DNA of 64,000 bases from Pseudomonadota bacterium. GTDB lineage: Bacteria; Pseudomonadota; Gammaproteobacteria; Xanthomonadales; Xanthomonadaceae. Shown in pieces: positions 1 to 8,075 of the stretch (positions are counted from its first letter, which is position 1; every line of letters starts with the position of its first letter). The stretch covers positions 24,964 through 88,963 of the forward strand of contig JAEZCF010000121.1 of assembly GCA_023430045.1 (NCBI GenBank), written 5' to 3'. The notes under the pieces are model-generated. The model saw nothing but the letters and a program-made list of their open reading frames with translations. It did not search any database and was not told the DNA's origin. The position numbers were made by a program, and so were the translations under genes.

Positions 1-586
1 CGCGCAGTATCTGCTCATGGTCCGGGGTGGGCGTCTTGCTGACCTGGTTGACCATGCCGCCGGGAGCCACCTGGCCATACATCACCGCCGAAGGGCCCTT
101 CAGCACTTCCACGCGGTCCAGGTTCCAGCTGTCGACCATGGTGCGGTTCCACTGCCCGCCCTGCGGTGCGCGCATGCCGTCGATGGTGACATTGTTGCTC
201 CAGCTGCCGGCATCGAAGCCACGGATGCGGAAGTCATCCACACGGTTGTCGATACCGCTGCTCTCCAGGGCCACGCCGGCCACATAGCGCATGGCCTCGT
301 TGAGGTTCTGCACGCCGCGTGCATCCAGTTCCTCGCGCGCGATCACCGACACCGACTTCGCCATCTCGGCGACAGGGGCGTCGGTCTTGGTTGCGCCGGA
401 AGAATGCGTGGTGGTGCGGTAGGCGTTGACGCGTACCGCGTCGAGGTCGGTGGGGGTGGCGCCGTCGGGCAGGCTGGCCTGCTGCGCCTGTGCGGCCAGC
501 GGCACGCTCAGCAGCACTGCGATGGAGACGGCAAGACGCGAAGGGAACGGAGCGGAGGAACCGAAGGACCTGGTCACGGGGGACAT
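1..586 (-). CDS. TonB-dependent receptor, N-terminal part (runs off the window)
   Basis: Only the first 195 codons are present; the gene continues beyond the left edge. The chosen ATG (586) is followed by a Sec signal peptide with a hydrophobic run (about residues 16-31) ending in an Ala-rich cleavage region. After it comes a plug domain with features of siderophore-type receptors: a DAVRVNAYRTTT TonB-box-like segment, MRYVAGVALESSG, a DDFRIRGF motif and VEVLKGPSAVMYG. The family forms outer-membrane barrels that import ferric siderophores using TonB energy. The ligand cannot be read from this part. Upstream DNA (587-736) is AT-rich and holds the probable promoter. Confidence 0.88.
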   Translation of the reverse strand, partial: MSPVTRSFGSSAPFPSRLAVSIAVLLSVPLAAQAQQASLPDGATPTDLDAVRVNAYRTTTHSSGATKTDAPVAEMAKSVSVIAREELDARGVQNLNEAMRYVAGVALESSGIDNRVDDFRIRGFDAGSWSNNVTIDGMRAPQGGQWNRTMVDSWNLDRVEVLKGPSAVMYGQVAPGGMVNQVSKTPTPDHEQILR

Positions 587-633
587 TCCTGTTGCAGGAC
601 GCCCGGGCGATGGCTGAGGCGAGAGTTATGGAT

Positions 634-662
634 TTGTTAACAATCCTATCATATGAGAATGG
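634..662 (-). promoter_or_regulatory. AT-rich promoter region of the TonB receptor, possible degenerate Fur site
   Basis: This is a short AT-rich patch in otherwise GC-rich DNA. It holds a perfect palindrome TTGTTAACAA (634-643) and, next to it, a TATCATATGAGAAT stretch. TGAGAAT equals one half of the Fur-type inverted repeat common in gammaproteobacteria, but the opposite half is poorly conserved. Iron control is plausible for a siderophore receptor; the Fur assignment itself is weak. Confidence 0.3.
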
Positions 663-736
663 GTCGCACTAGCATTCCGGGCGTGATCGCGTGCCTCGCA
701 AGCCCCTCCGGGCGACACCCAGTGGTGGTCAACCGG

Positions 737-1630
737 TCAGCGATGCGCGCCGAATCGATCCAGGATGCCGGGGACGACGGCGGCCAGTTCACGGGCCAGG
801 AAACCCAGGCTGCCCACTGAGCCGGCCAGCTGCCGGCCGGCCTCGCCATGCACCCATACGCCCCACAGCGCCGCATCCAGCGCGCTGGCGCCACGCGCGC
901 CAAGACCGGCAATGATGCCCGCCAGGACATCGCCGGAGCCCGACGTGCCAAGCCCGGCCACACCCCCCTCGTGCCGCCACGACCGGCCCTGCGGGTCGAC
1001 GATGTGGGTGATCGCGCCCTTCAGCACGACGACACTGTTCGTATGCTGCGCCATGCGGGCGGCGTGCTGGATGGGCGAGCGCTGGATGTCCTCCTTGCTG
1101 GCACCGCACAGGGCGGCCATCTCGCCTGCATGCGGGGTGAGCACGAACGCGCCGTCGCGTGCTGCCGGTAGACCCTCTGAAAGCGCACCGGCATCCAGTA
1201 CGACGGTGGCTCTGGCGGTGGTGGCACGGCCGACCAGTGCCTGCAGAAAAGCGGTGGCGCGCATGCCGGGCCCGATCAGTACCGCGCCGCAGTCCTGCAG
1301 CACCGCGTCCAGCTGCGGATCCGCATCCGCCAGTTCGCCGTCCGCATCCGCTCCCAGGCCAAGTACCAGCGCTTCAGGCACGGCGATCGCCAGCGGCATG
1401 GCGACACGAGCGACGCTGATGATCTGCAGCTTGCCGGCGCCCGCCCGCAGCGCCGCCTCACCGGCCAGCAGCGCGGCGCCGGGCACCTGCGCCGAGCCAC
1501 CGATCACGCATACGCGCCCGCGGTCTTCCTTGTCGCCCCCGGGCGGCGGAAGCGGCCGTCCGGCCAGCACGGCCGCGGTCAGCAGCTGTACCGGGTCGGC
1601 GCGCACCCTACCTCGCTCCGGCGGGGACAT
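737..1630 (-). CDS. nnrD: ADP/ATP-dependent NAD(P)H-hydrate dehydratase
   Basis: A 297-residue ribokinase-fold protein of the YjeF C-terminal (NnrD) family, which repairs hydrated NAD(P)H in the cytoplasm. Diagnostic segments are GRVCVIGGSAQVPGAALLAG near the N-terminus, LIGPGM, VLDAGAL, VLTPHAGEMAALCG and the nucleotide/catalytic loop GLGTSGSGDVLAGIIAGLGA. The YjeF N-terminal epimerase domain found in fused versions is absent, so the epimerase must be encoded elsewhere. The ATG at 1630 was chosen; it overlaps the end of the upstream phosphatase gene by 23 bases, implying co-transcription. A longer upstream start would run deep into that gene and adds no conserved sequence. Confidence 0.88.
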   Translation of the reverse strand: MSPPERGRVRADPVQLLTAAVLAGRPLPPPGGDKEDRGRVCVIGGSAQVPGAALLAGEAALRAGAGKLQIISVARVAMPLAIAVPEALVLGLGADADGELADADPQLDAVLQDCGAVLIGPGMRATAFLQALVGRATTARATVVLDAGALSEGLPAARDGAFVLTPHAGEMAALCGASKEDIQRSPIQHAARMAQHTNSVVVLKGAITHIVDPQGRSWRHEGGVAGLGTSGSGDVLAGIIAGLGARGASALDAALWGVWVHGEAGRQLAGSVGSLGFLARELAAVVPGILDRFGAHR

Positions 1631-2405
1631 CGGACTGGTGGGTGCCCGGCTGCCGGGCCAGCTCCGGCGGAACGAAATTCGTTCGTACAAGTTCCAGCGC
1701 GGTGCCATCGGCCGACGCCCTGTATTCGGTGACCCCGCAGTTCGGCACGTCGCCCTCCCGGTCGATCTCCAGTATGGTCCGTTCGTCCATGCCCTCCAGC
1801 AGGTAGCGCATGCAGTTCACGATGACCTGGTGCGCGACGATCAGGATGCGCGCGCCCTGGTGGTTTCGCTGCAGGTCCGAGACCACGCCGCGCAGGCGCA
1901 GAATGACGTCGCACCAGCTCTCCCCGCCGGGCGGCCGGAAATAGAATTTCCCGACGAGCTTTCGCTGTTCGGCCAGCTCCGGGAACGTCGCCAGGATGCC
2001 CGAAGACGTATACCGGTCCAGTACGCCAAACTCCTTTTCCCGCAGGCGCTCATCGACCACCAGCGCGGTGCGGTCATGGCGGACGTGATCGGCCACGGCC
2101 TCGGCGGTCTGACGGGCACGTACGTAGGGCGAAACGAGCACCATCTGCGGACGTTCATCGGCGGGTCGTCCGCCGAACCATCCTGCAAGCGCCTCGGATT
2201 GCCGTTGGCCCAGTTCCGACAAGGGTACGTCGGCATCGCGGTGTTCGAGTTCGATCAGGGTGATGCCTTCGGCCTCAGCATGATCGCGGGCGACATTGCC
2301 TGAGCTCTGCCCATGCCGGACGATCCAGATCCGCTGCGGCCACCGCGCGCTGGCTCCTTCCATCGCACTCTTCTGCTCTGTCCCCTCGTGACGCGCTTCA
2401 GCCAT
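1608..2405 (-). CDS. Histidine phosphatase family protein (phosphoglycerate mutase-like)
   Basis: A 265-residue cytosolic member of the histidine phosphatase superfamily. The catalytic RHG motif is visible in IWIVRHGQSSGNVARDHA (about residues 28-45). Further family features are PLSELGQRQSEALAGW, VSPYVRARQTAEAVADH, LREKEFGVLD and the second catalytic histidine in ARILIVAHQVIVNCMRYLL. The substrate cannot be deduced; these enzymes act on diverse phosphoesters. It sits between a stand-alone receiver gene and nnrD, and overlaps the latter. Confidence 0.82.
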   Translation of the reverse strand: MAEARHEGTEQKSAMEGASARWPQRIWIVRHGQSSGNVARDHAEAEGITLIELEHRDADVPLSELGQRQSEALAGWFGGRPADERPQMVLVSPYVRARQTAEAVADHVRHDRTALVVDERLREKEFGVLDRYTSSGILATFPELAEQRKLVGKFYFRPPGGESWCDVILRLRGVVSDLQRNHQGARILIVAHQVIVNCMRYLLEGMDERTILEIDREGDVPNCGVTEYRASADGTALELVRTNFVPPELARQPGTHQSDVPAGAR

Positions 2406-2429
2406 CGGTCTGCTCCTGTGTCGGGTGTT

Positions 2430-2819
2430 TCACTGCGGGCGTTCCAGCATGTCCCCCACTTCCCGCCTGATCTCATCCAGCGAATACGGCTTGCTGACGA
2501 AGCGGGTTGCGCCGTGCGCGGCCGGCACGACCCCGCGGTACACGGCTGAGAGGAAGAAATGAGGAATGCCACGCGCCTTGAGCACATCGGCCATGGAAAA
2601 CACCACGCCGTCGCCAAGTTCCACGTCCAGCACCGCGCCATCGAATGCGTGCTCATCTATCAGATGAAACGCGTCAGACAGCGAATACGCCTGCTCCACC
2701 TCGTAACCTTCATCGGTCAGGATCGCGTAAAGCAGGGCCGACAGGTTCATCTCATCTTCCACGATGAGGATCCGGGGAATTCCCGGCTGCGTGGAAGGAG
2801 GGGGATTGCGGGAAGCCAT
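2430..2819 (-). CDS. Stand-alone response regulator receiver protein
   Basis: About 129 residues, one CheY-like receiver and no output domain. The acidic pair is in ILIVEDEMN, the phosphoacceptor aspartate in GAVLDVELGDG, and the switch lysine in ATRFVSKPYSLDE. Such proteins relay phosphate or regulate by protein contact. The ATG at 2819 was preferred because GGAG lies just upstream; a start at 2870 would add a poorly conserved N-terminal tail. Its partner kinase is not adjacent. It precedes the phosphatase gene by 24 bases, so co-transcription is likely. Confidence 0.82.
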   Translation of the reverse strand: MASRNPPPSTQPGIPRILIVEDEMNLSALLYAILTDEGYEVEQAYSLSDAFHLIDEHAFDGAVLDVELGDGVVFSMADVLKARGIPHFFLSAVYRGVVPAAHGATRFVSKPYSLDEIRREVGDMLERPQ

Positions 2820-2926
2820 GGTTCTCCAGCGCGTGCGTGTCATTACGCTGCCATGTTCGGCAACCGGCATGCTCCCTGCCGTGAAGGCATGCGAAGCCCG
2901 GCTTCACATGAGGCACGAGCGGGTTA

Positions 2927-3955
2927 TCAGCCCGGCCCGGGCTGCACACCATCACGTCCACGAAGGGGCACGACAGCCGGATCGCGGGTGGCGCAGCCGC
3001 GGCCGTCGGTGTTGCCTTCACCACAGCGGTACACCCGCACGTAGTCCACCTGCATGGTCTGTGGAAACACCGTGGCATCGATACCGGTGGCATTGACCCT
3101 GCCCGCCCAGTCGCCGCCCACCGCCAGGTTCAACAGCAGGTGGTACTTCGATGCAGCATCGAAAGGCGCCCCGGGCGGCGCGTCGATCCAGTTTCCTTCG
3201 GCGTCCTGCCGCTGCGAAAACCAGTGTTCGGCCCGCTGGGTGGCGTAGTGCACGCCATCGACGTACCAGCGGATCTCGCCCTCTTCCCATTCCAGCGCGT
3301 AGACGTGGAAATCGTCGGCCGGGCTGGCTCCGCCGGGCAGCGTGAACCAGGTGCCCGAATGCACATTCCCCGGCGGCGGACGGCCGTAGTGCAGCGTGCC
3401 GTGTACGCGTGTTTCCCGTTGGCCCGGCGCGGCGTTGGGCGCATCCGACAGCGCCCCCAGGTTGACTGCTTCCATGATGTCGATCTCGCCGGAAGACGCC
3501 CAACGTCCGTACGGCGAATCGGTCGGCAGCATCCAGATGGCCGGCCACGTGCCCTGCCCGGCCGGCAGCTTCGCCCGGATCTCGAAGCGTCCGAACGTCC
3601 ATTCCTGCCGGTGCCGCGTGCGCAGCCGCGCGGAGGTATACGGCAACGTGGCCATCGCCTCGCCGCCGCCGTCGGGACTGGCCGGACCGGTCCAGCGCTC
3701 GGGCCGGGCGACGATATTCAGCACGCCATCGGAGACGTAGGCGTTCGCGCCCGGCTGCGCATCGCGCCGCGGCGTATAGCACTGCTGTTCGTGGTTGCCG
3801 CCGCCCCAGCAGTTGTCCTCCAGATCCCACTTCGATACGTCGATGGAGGCGCCTTCAAACTCGTCCTGCCAGACAAGTTGCCATCGCGGCGGCGGCGATG
3901 CATCGGCATCACCGCCCGCCAGGACCATCATCGCGAGCAGCGGCGTTGCGATCAC
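2927..3955 (-). CDS. Secreted GH16 family beta-glucanase
   Basis: A 342-residue glycoside hydrolase family 16 enzyme. The catalytic signature EIDIME appears in SSGEIDIMEAVN. Other GH16 landmarks are WQLVWQDEFEG, the laminarinase-like DNCWGGGNHEQQCYT, TWPAIWMLP, DDFHVYALEWEEGEIRWYVDG and LLLNLAVGGDWAG. GH16 enzymes of this type usually cleave beta-1,3 or mixed beta-1,3/1,4 glucans. The start is GTG at 3955, whose GTGA overlaps the stop of the GH3 gene; it gives a short signal peptide ending near GGDADA. Tight coupling to a GH3 glucosidase implies an endo/exo pair for glucan breakdown. Exact substrate not determinable. Confidence 0.9.
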   Translation of the reverse strand: MIATPLLAMMVLAGGDADASPPPRWQLVWQDEFEGASIDVSKWDLEDNCWGGGNHEQQCYTPRRDAQPGANAYVSDGVLNIVARPERWTGPASPDGGGEAMATLPYTSARLRTRHRQEWTFGRFEIRAKLPAGQGTWPAIWMLPTDSPYGRWASSGEIDIMEAVNLGALSDAPNAAPGQRETRVHGTLHYGRPPPGNVHSGTWFTLPGGASPADDFHVYALEWEEGEIRWYVDGVHYATQRAEHWFSQRQDAEGNWIDAPPGAPFDAASKYHLLLNLAVGGDWAGRVNATGIDATVFPQTMQVDYVRVYRCGEGNTDGRGCATRDPAVVPLRGRDGVQPGPG

Positions 3956-6531
3956 GGCGCCGGGCACTCCACCTTCTGGTCGTAATCGGTGCCGATGCTG
4001 ACCTTCGCCAGCGACAGCTTCAGGCCCGCGGCACCACGCAGGGCGAACGGCATGGTGAGCTTCGACGTATCCACGCCGGCACCGCGCAGGCACTTCAGCG
4101 GTACGGCCAGGCGCTTCCATTCGCCGCGGGGAAGTGCCGCCAGCGCGGCACCGATGTCCAGCTCGCCGTCACAGCCCTCGCCACATCCAGCGAGGTAGCC
4201 CACCTTCGCATTGGAGGGCAATGCGTCCACGCGCAGTTCGGCGATCGCGAACACATCGCCATTGGTTTCGCGGGTCAGGTCCAGCGGCATGTTGGACCGC
4301 AGTTCCACCCGCCCCGGCCCCTTGAAGGCAAACTCACGCGCGCCTTCCTGCACGTCGGTGTTGACGGCGGTCATGACGATCGAGCCATCCTGCGTCGTGA
4401 CGTTGGGATGCACGATGTCCATCGCCTCGCCATCGGCACCGGTGAGGCGCAGGGTCAGGCCGGTGCTGGCCGCGCCTCGATCGAACCAGGTACTGGTGCG
4501 CGAAGCGTTCGGGTCGATGCCCGGATCCTCGGACAGCGTCGCCAGGTTGCCCTTGTCCTTGTAGGTCAGGCCATAGCCGAACCTGAACTGCGGGTCGTAG
4601 TCCTTCTGGCCGACATTGTTGGCGTACTGGTCCGCACGCCGCGGCCAGGAAAAGCTAAGCTTCCCGCTGAAATCATGCTGCACCTTGCCATCAGCCCCGC
4701 GCAGCAGCACGTCGGCGATGCCGGCACCTTCCGAACCCGGCAGCCACGCCGCCACGAACGCATCGGCGGCGTTGATCTCACGGTTCATCCACAGCGGACG
4801 ACCGCTGATGAACACCACCACCACCGGGATGCCCTGCGCCTTCAGTTTCCGGATCAGCTCCAGATCGCCGGACCGGCCGCCCTTGAACATGAGGTCCGGC
4901 AGGTCACCCTGGAATTCCGCGTAGGGATCCTCGCCGAACACAACCACCGCCACGTCCGGTTTCGCCTTGTAGGTGCCATCCACGGACAGCTCAGCCTTGC
5001 CGCCTGCCGTCTCCACCTGCGATTTCAGGCCTTCCCAGATGGTGTCGGCGTTGGGGAAATCCTCGCGACGGGTGCCATCGCCCTGCCAGGTCAAGGTCCA
5101 GCCACCGGTCTGCCGGGTCATGTTGTCGGCGCCGCCACCGGCCACCAGTACACGCTGCTTCGGCGACAGCGGCAGCACCCCGCCCTGGTTCTTCAGCAGC
5201 ACCAGCGATTCGCGTACCGCCTGGCGCGCCACCGCACGATGCTCCGGCGAACCAAGAAGCTCGAACCTGCCACCCAGCGCACGCGCCGAAGGCCTGGGCT
5301 TCTCGAACAGCCCCATGCGGAACTTCGCCAGCAGGATGCGGCGCACGGCATCATCCACGCGTGCGATCGGCAGGCTGCCGTCCTTTACGTGCTTCACCGT
5401 GCTTTCGTACAGGCCCTTCCAGCTGTCCGGGGCCATCGCCATGTCCATGCCGGCAATGAAGGTCTGCGCGCAGTCGGTATTGGTGCAGCCCTTGACCTGG
5501 CCATGACCGTTCCAGTCGCCGACCACGAAGCCGCCGAAGTTCATGCGCTCCTTGAGCACGTCGGTCAGCAGCGGCTTGTGGCCGTGCATCTTCTCGCCGT
5601 GGAAGCTGTTGAACGAGGCCATCACCGATTGCGCGCCGGCAGCGATCGCCGGCACGTAGCCGGCGGCGTGGATGTCGCGCAGCTGCGCCTCGCTGACCGT
5701 GGTATCACCCTGGTCCTTGCCGTTGGTGGTGCCGCCATCGCCGAGGAAGTGCTTGACCGTGGTCATCACGTGGTGGTCGTCGAGGAAGTCGGCGGCGCCG
5801 GCCTTGCCCTGCAGCCCTTCGACGAACACGCCGGCGAAACTGGCCACCAGCGCCGGATCCTCCGAATAGCCTTCATACGCGCGGCCCCAACGGTCATCCT
5901 GCGGTACCGCCACGGTGGGCGCGAAGGTCCACTCCATGCCGGTGGTGCGGGTTTCCGCTGCGGTGATGCGCGCGATCTCGCGCAGCAGTTCCGGATTGCG
6001 GGTCGCGCCCAGGCCGATGTTGTGCGGGAACAGCGTGGCGCCCACCACGTTGCTCTGCCCGTGCATGGCGTCGATGCCCCAGATGATCGGAATCGCCTTG
6101 CCGCCGCCGCGGGTATCCATCGAGGCTTCCCAGAACGCATCGGCCAGTGCCAGCCATTCGGCTGGCGTGGCGTTGTAGCGGCCGCCCGGGTCCGAGCCAC
6201 CGCCGGCCAGAATCGAGCCGAGACGATACTTGCGCACGTCGTCCGGGGTGATGCTGCCGATGTCGGCCTGCACGATCTGGCCGACCTTTTCTTCCAAGGT
6301 CATGCTGGCCAGAAGCTCGTCCACACGGCGCTGCAGCGCCGGATCGGTGGCCAGCGGCCAGGCCGGCTGCGGCCAGTTCGCCGGATTTACCTGCACGCTC
6401 CCGGCGTCTGCGGCAGCAGGCGCTGCGGCGGACAGCGGGGCGCAGGCCAGCGCCAATGCGGCGCTCAGCAGCAGCGGCGCCAGGCGGCGCGTGGCGGCAG
6501 CGGGATGACGATGCGGGAGACGGGATTTCAT
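3952..6531 (-). CDS. Secreted GH3 family exo-beta-glucosidase
   Basis: An 859-residue glycoside hydrolase family 3 protein with signal peptide (APLLLSAALALACAPLSAAA). Domain order: (beta/alpha)8 barrel with IIWGIDAMHGQ, GRAYEGYSEDP and VKHFLGDGGT; nucleophile Asp339 in GFVVGDWNGHG; alpha/beta sandwich with SLVLLKNQGGVLPL; then a C-terminal carbohydrate-binding-like extension. It should release glucose from the non-reducing ends of beta-glucans or cello-oligosaccharides in the periplasm or outside. ATG 6531 is preceded by AAGGAAG, supporting it over earlier in-frame starts that would translate the REP repeats upstream. GH16 follows with a GTGA overlap. Confidence 0.92.
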   Translation of the reverse strand: MKSRLPHRHPAAATRRLAPLLLSAALALACAPLSAAAPAAADAGSVQVNPANWPQPAWPLATDPALQRRVDELLASMTLEEKVGQIVQADIGSITPDDVRKYRLGSILAGGGSDPGGRYNATPAEWLALADAFWEASMDTRGGGKAIPIIWGIDAMHGQSNVVGATLFPHNIGLGATRNPELLREIARITAAETRTTGMEWTFAPTVAVPQDDRWGRAYEGYSEDPALVASFAGVFVEGLQGKAGAADFLDDHHVMTTVKHFLGDGGTTNGKDQGDTTVSEAQLRDIHAAGYVPAIAAGAQSVMASFNSFHGEKMHGHKPLLTDVLKERMNFGGFVVGDWNGHGQVKGCTNTDCAQTFIAGMDMAMAPDSWKGLYESTVKHVKDGSLPIARVDDAVRRILLAKFRMGLFEKPRPSARALGGRFELLGSPEHRAVARQAVRESLVLLKNQGGVLPLSPKQRVLVAGGGADNMTRQTGGWTLTWQGDGTRREDFPNADTIWEGLKSQVETAGGKAELSVDGTYKAKPDVAVVVFGEDPYAEFQGDLPDLMFKGGRSGDLELIRKLKAQGIPVVVVFISGRPLWMNREINAADAFVAAWLPGSEGAGIADVLLRGADGKVQHDFSGKLSFSWPRRADQYANNVGQKDYDPQFRFGYGLTYKDKGNLATLSEDPGIDPNASRTSTWFDRGAASTGLTLRLTGADGEAMDIVHPNVTTQDGSIVMTAVNTDVQEGAREFAFKGPGRVELRSNMPLDLTRETNGDVFAIAELRVDALPSNAKVGYLAGCGEGCDGELDIGAALAALPRGEWKRLAVPLKCLRGAGVDTSKLTMPFALRGAAGLKLSLAKVSIGTDYDQKVECPAP

Positions 6532-6626
6532 GGGCGTCGGACTTCCTTGAAAGGGTGGACGGAATGGCGGGCGATGACGGCCTGGCACGGGCGAAGGAGG
6601 AGAAGCTGGCCTGATGTAGGCGCCCG

Positions 6627-6691
6627 GTAGAGCCGACCCATGGTCGGCTGGCTTCCTGCAGTGGCCCGGTAGAGCCGACCCATGGTCGGCT
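6627..6691 (+). repeat. Pair of SMAG-type REP hairpins
   Basis: Two identical copies, at 6627-6649 and 6669-6691, begin GTAGAGCCGACC, continue CAT and close GGTCGGCT, giving an 8-bp stem with CAT loop. The GTAG head and imperfect palindrome match the SMAG repeats described in Stenotrophomonas maltophilia. They lie 95 bases upstream of the GH3 start and could end or stabilise transcripts. The remainder of the 6532-7110 gap holds the two palindromes listed separately. Confidence 0.88.
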
Positions 6692-6822
6692 GGCTCCAAG
6701 TCTTCACCATCAGAACGGGCGCCTCAGACGCAAACCACAGCCGCGTCTGGCATGAAAACCAGGATGTTGCCAACGGAACTTTTCCATCCGGCTTCTGTTT
6801 CCCCCACTATCGCCGCTGAGCA

Positions 6823-6837
6823 CGATACGGCGTATCG
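6823..6837. promoter_or_regulatory. Perfect 7-1-7 inverted repeat, possible operator
   Basis: CGATACG-G-CGTATCG is a perfect 15-bp palindrome in the intergenic gap between the GH3 gene and the 7.1-kb small gene. It is 28 bp from the LacI-type palindrome. Perfect symmetry at this length is unlikely by chance at any one place, but the binding protein is unknown. Confidence 0.4.
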
Positions 6838-6865
6838 CCGCACGCAGGAGGTTGTAAGTCCCGTC

Positions 6866-6879
6866 TGACAGCGCTGTCA
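6866..6879. promoter_or_regulatory. LacI-family-type operator candidate
   Basis: TGACAGCGCTGTCA is a perfect 14-bp palindrome with central CG, the layout expected for LacI-family repressors. In xanthomonads such sites are common at carbohydrate-utilisation loci. It is 335 bp upstream of the GH3 start, on the promoter side of the glucan operon; the gene on its other side starts 231 bp away. No LacI-family regulator gene is present in the window. Confidence 0.5.
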
Positions 6880-7110
6880 ATCACTGCCCGCACCCGTCCC
6901 CGGGAGAAGCAGCATAACTGGACGAATCGCCTTGAATGAGGCCTCTTTCCGCTGCAGCGCAACACCGCAGGGCGCAGCGACCATGACCGGCCCGCTGCGC
7001 GTCATTCCCGAATTCTTTCCCGCACTGCATGCGCCGCCTTCACGACTGCGCACCCAGCCCTCACATGGCTGCTGCCTAGACTGCGCCAAGCCCGACTATA
7101 CCTGCGTCCC

Positions 7111-7419
7111 ATGTCAGACACCGGCCTGTTCCATATTGTCGCTTTCGATGCCGACCACCGCGAAGACCATTCCATTTCGCGGGTAAACGCCCTGACCATC
7201 CGGTGCCACAAGTGCGGGAAACTCACCGCCTGGAATGCCGACAACCTGCAGCGACTGGACGGTGGGACCATCCTGTCCTGCCGCCATTGCCAGAACCGCC
7301 AGGCGATCAGCAACGCGCGCCTCAGCGAGGACCGCGTCCCCGGCCACTCCAGCAGAGATCGGCACGTCAGTGGCCCAGGCCGCAGCATGCCGCGGGCGGG
7401 TCATCGTCCCGCCTCGTGA
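7111..7419 (+). CDS. Small zinc-ribbon protein of unknown function, possibly frameshifted
   Basis: A 102-residue reading frame with two CxxC knuckles, IRCHKCGKLT and LSCRHCQNRQ, about 26 residues apart, typical of a structural zinc ribbon. No known family was recognised. The first about 78 residues look like a normal protein, but the tail is rich in Arg, Ser and Pro and not protein-like. From about 7350 the +1 frame reads a more natural end (GRVIVPPRDVDSLMRHER) and stops at 7474. Either the C-terminus is divergent or there is a frameshift. The start is not backed by a clear Shine-Dalgarno. Confidence 0.5.
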   Translation: MSDTGLFHIVAFDADHREDHSISRVNALTIRCHKCGKLTAWNADNLQRLDGGTILSCRHCQNRQAISNARLSEDRVPGHSSRDRHVSGPGRSMPRAGHRPAS

Positions 7420-7550
7420 TGTGGATTCGCTGATGCGGCACGAACGCGAGGAGCATCTCCGTTGCGTGAAATGAACCTCACCGCACTCACACGCCTCACG
7501 CCTCAACATGGTGGACAGCCCCCCTTGTCCAATGCGCTGAAGGAAAGCCC

Positions 7551-7763
7551 GTGAGAGTCTTCAATATCGCCACCATGGCCCTGGTCATTGCCGGTGCGAT
7601 CATCTTCGGACTGGCGGGGCTGTTCCAGTTCGACCTCATTGCTCACGTATGCGGAAGCAGTGATACGGCGATGGGAAGAGCCCTTTACTCGCTGATTGGC
7701 CTGTCAGGCCTGTGGCAGCTGGCTTGGCTTGCCACCCACAAACCCACCGCACAGATGGTTTGA
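7551..7763 (+). CDS. DUF378 family small membrane protein
   Basis: A 70-residue protein with two transmembrane helices: IATMALVIAGAIIFGLAGLF and, after a short polar turn, ALYSLIGLSGLWQLAWLA. The pattern (alternating GL pairs, FDL after helix one, Y.LIGL.GL in helix two) matches DUF378/YuzA-like inner-membrane proteins, whose role is unknown. It precedes the DUF3247 gene by 7 bases and the two are probably co-transcribed. Confidence 0.72.
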   Translation: MRVFNIATMALVIAGAIIFGLAGLFQFDLIAHVCGSSDTAMGRALYSLIGLSGLWQLAWLATHKPTAQMV

Positions 7764-7770
7764 CCGCACC

Positions 7771-8052
7771 ATGACCGACATCATTGAACGCGTACACCGG
7801 GACCAGGAAACGATCGACCGCCTGAAGTCACTCCAGAAAGAGCTGGATGCAGAGCTCATCGTCGAACTTCATATGGACGACGGTCGCGTCGTGCGCGGCA
7901 CGGTGGTCGAGCGACCGGCGCTGATGCAGTTCGTCGACCGCGAAGGCAATGAAGGCACGAACGGCCTGCTGCGGTTCGATTCCGGTGACGGCGGTGTGGA
8001 GCTGATGCTGATCGACGACATCGTACGCGTGGTGCGTGTCGGCAGTGCCTGA
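7771..8052 (+). CDS. DUF3247 family small protein
   Basis: 93 residues from the ATG at 7771. An N-terminal helix (IERVHRDQETIDRLKSLQKEL) is followed by beta strands: LIVELHMDDGRVVRGTVVERPALMQFVD and VELMLIDDIVRVVRV. This matches DUF3247, a family found largely in Xanthomonadaceae; from memory, a Xanthomonas member has an Sm-like fold. Its function is not established. A start at 7696 would overlap the upstream DUF378 gene in another frame and adds unconserved sequence. Confidence 0.75.
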   Translation: MTDIIERVHRDQETIDRLKSLQKELDAELIVELHMDDGRVVRGTVVERPALMQFVDREGNEGTNGLLRFDSGDGGVELMLIDDIVRVVRVGSA

Positions 8053-8075
8053 ACCCCGCCCCCCTCATCGGGGGA

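Noticed and set aside
3898..6630. A 910-codon open frame on the plus strand
   Set aside because: It is antisense to the GH3 gene, has no recognisable domain and arises from high GC content.
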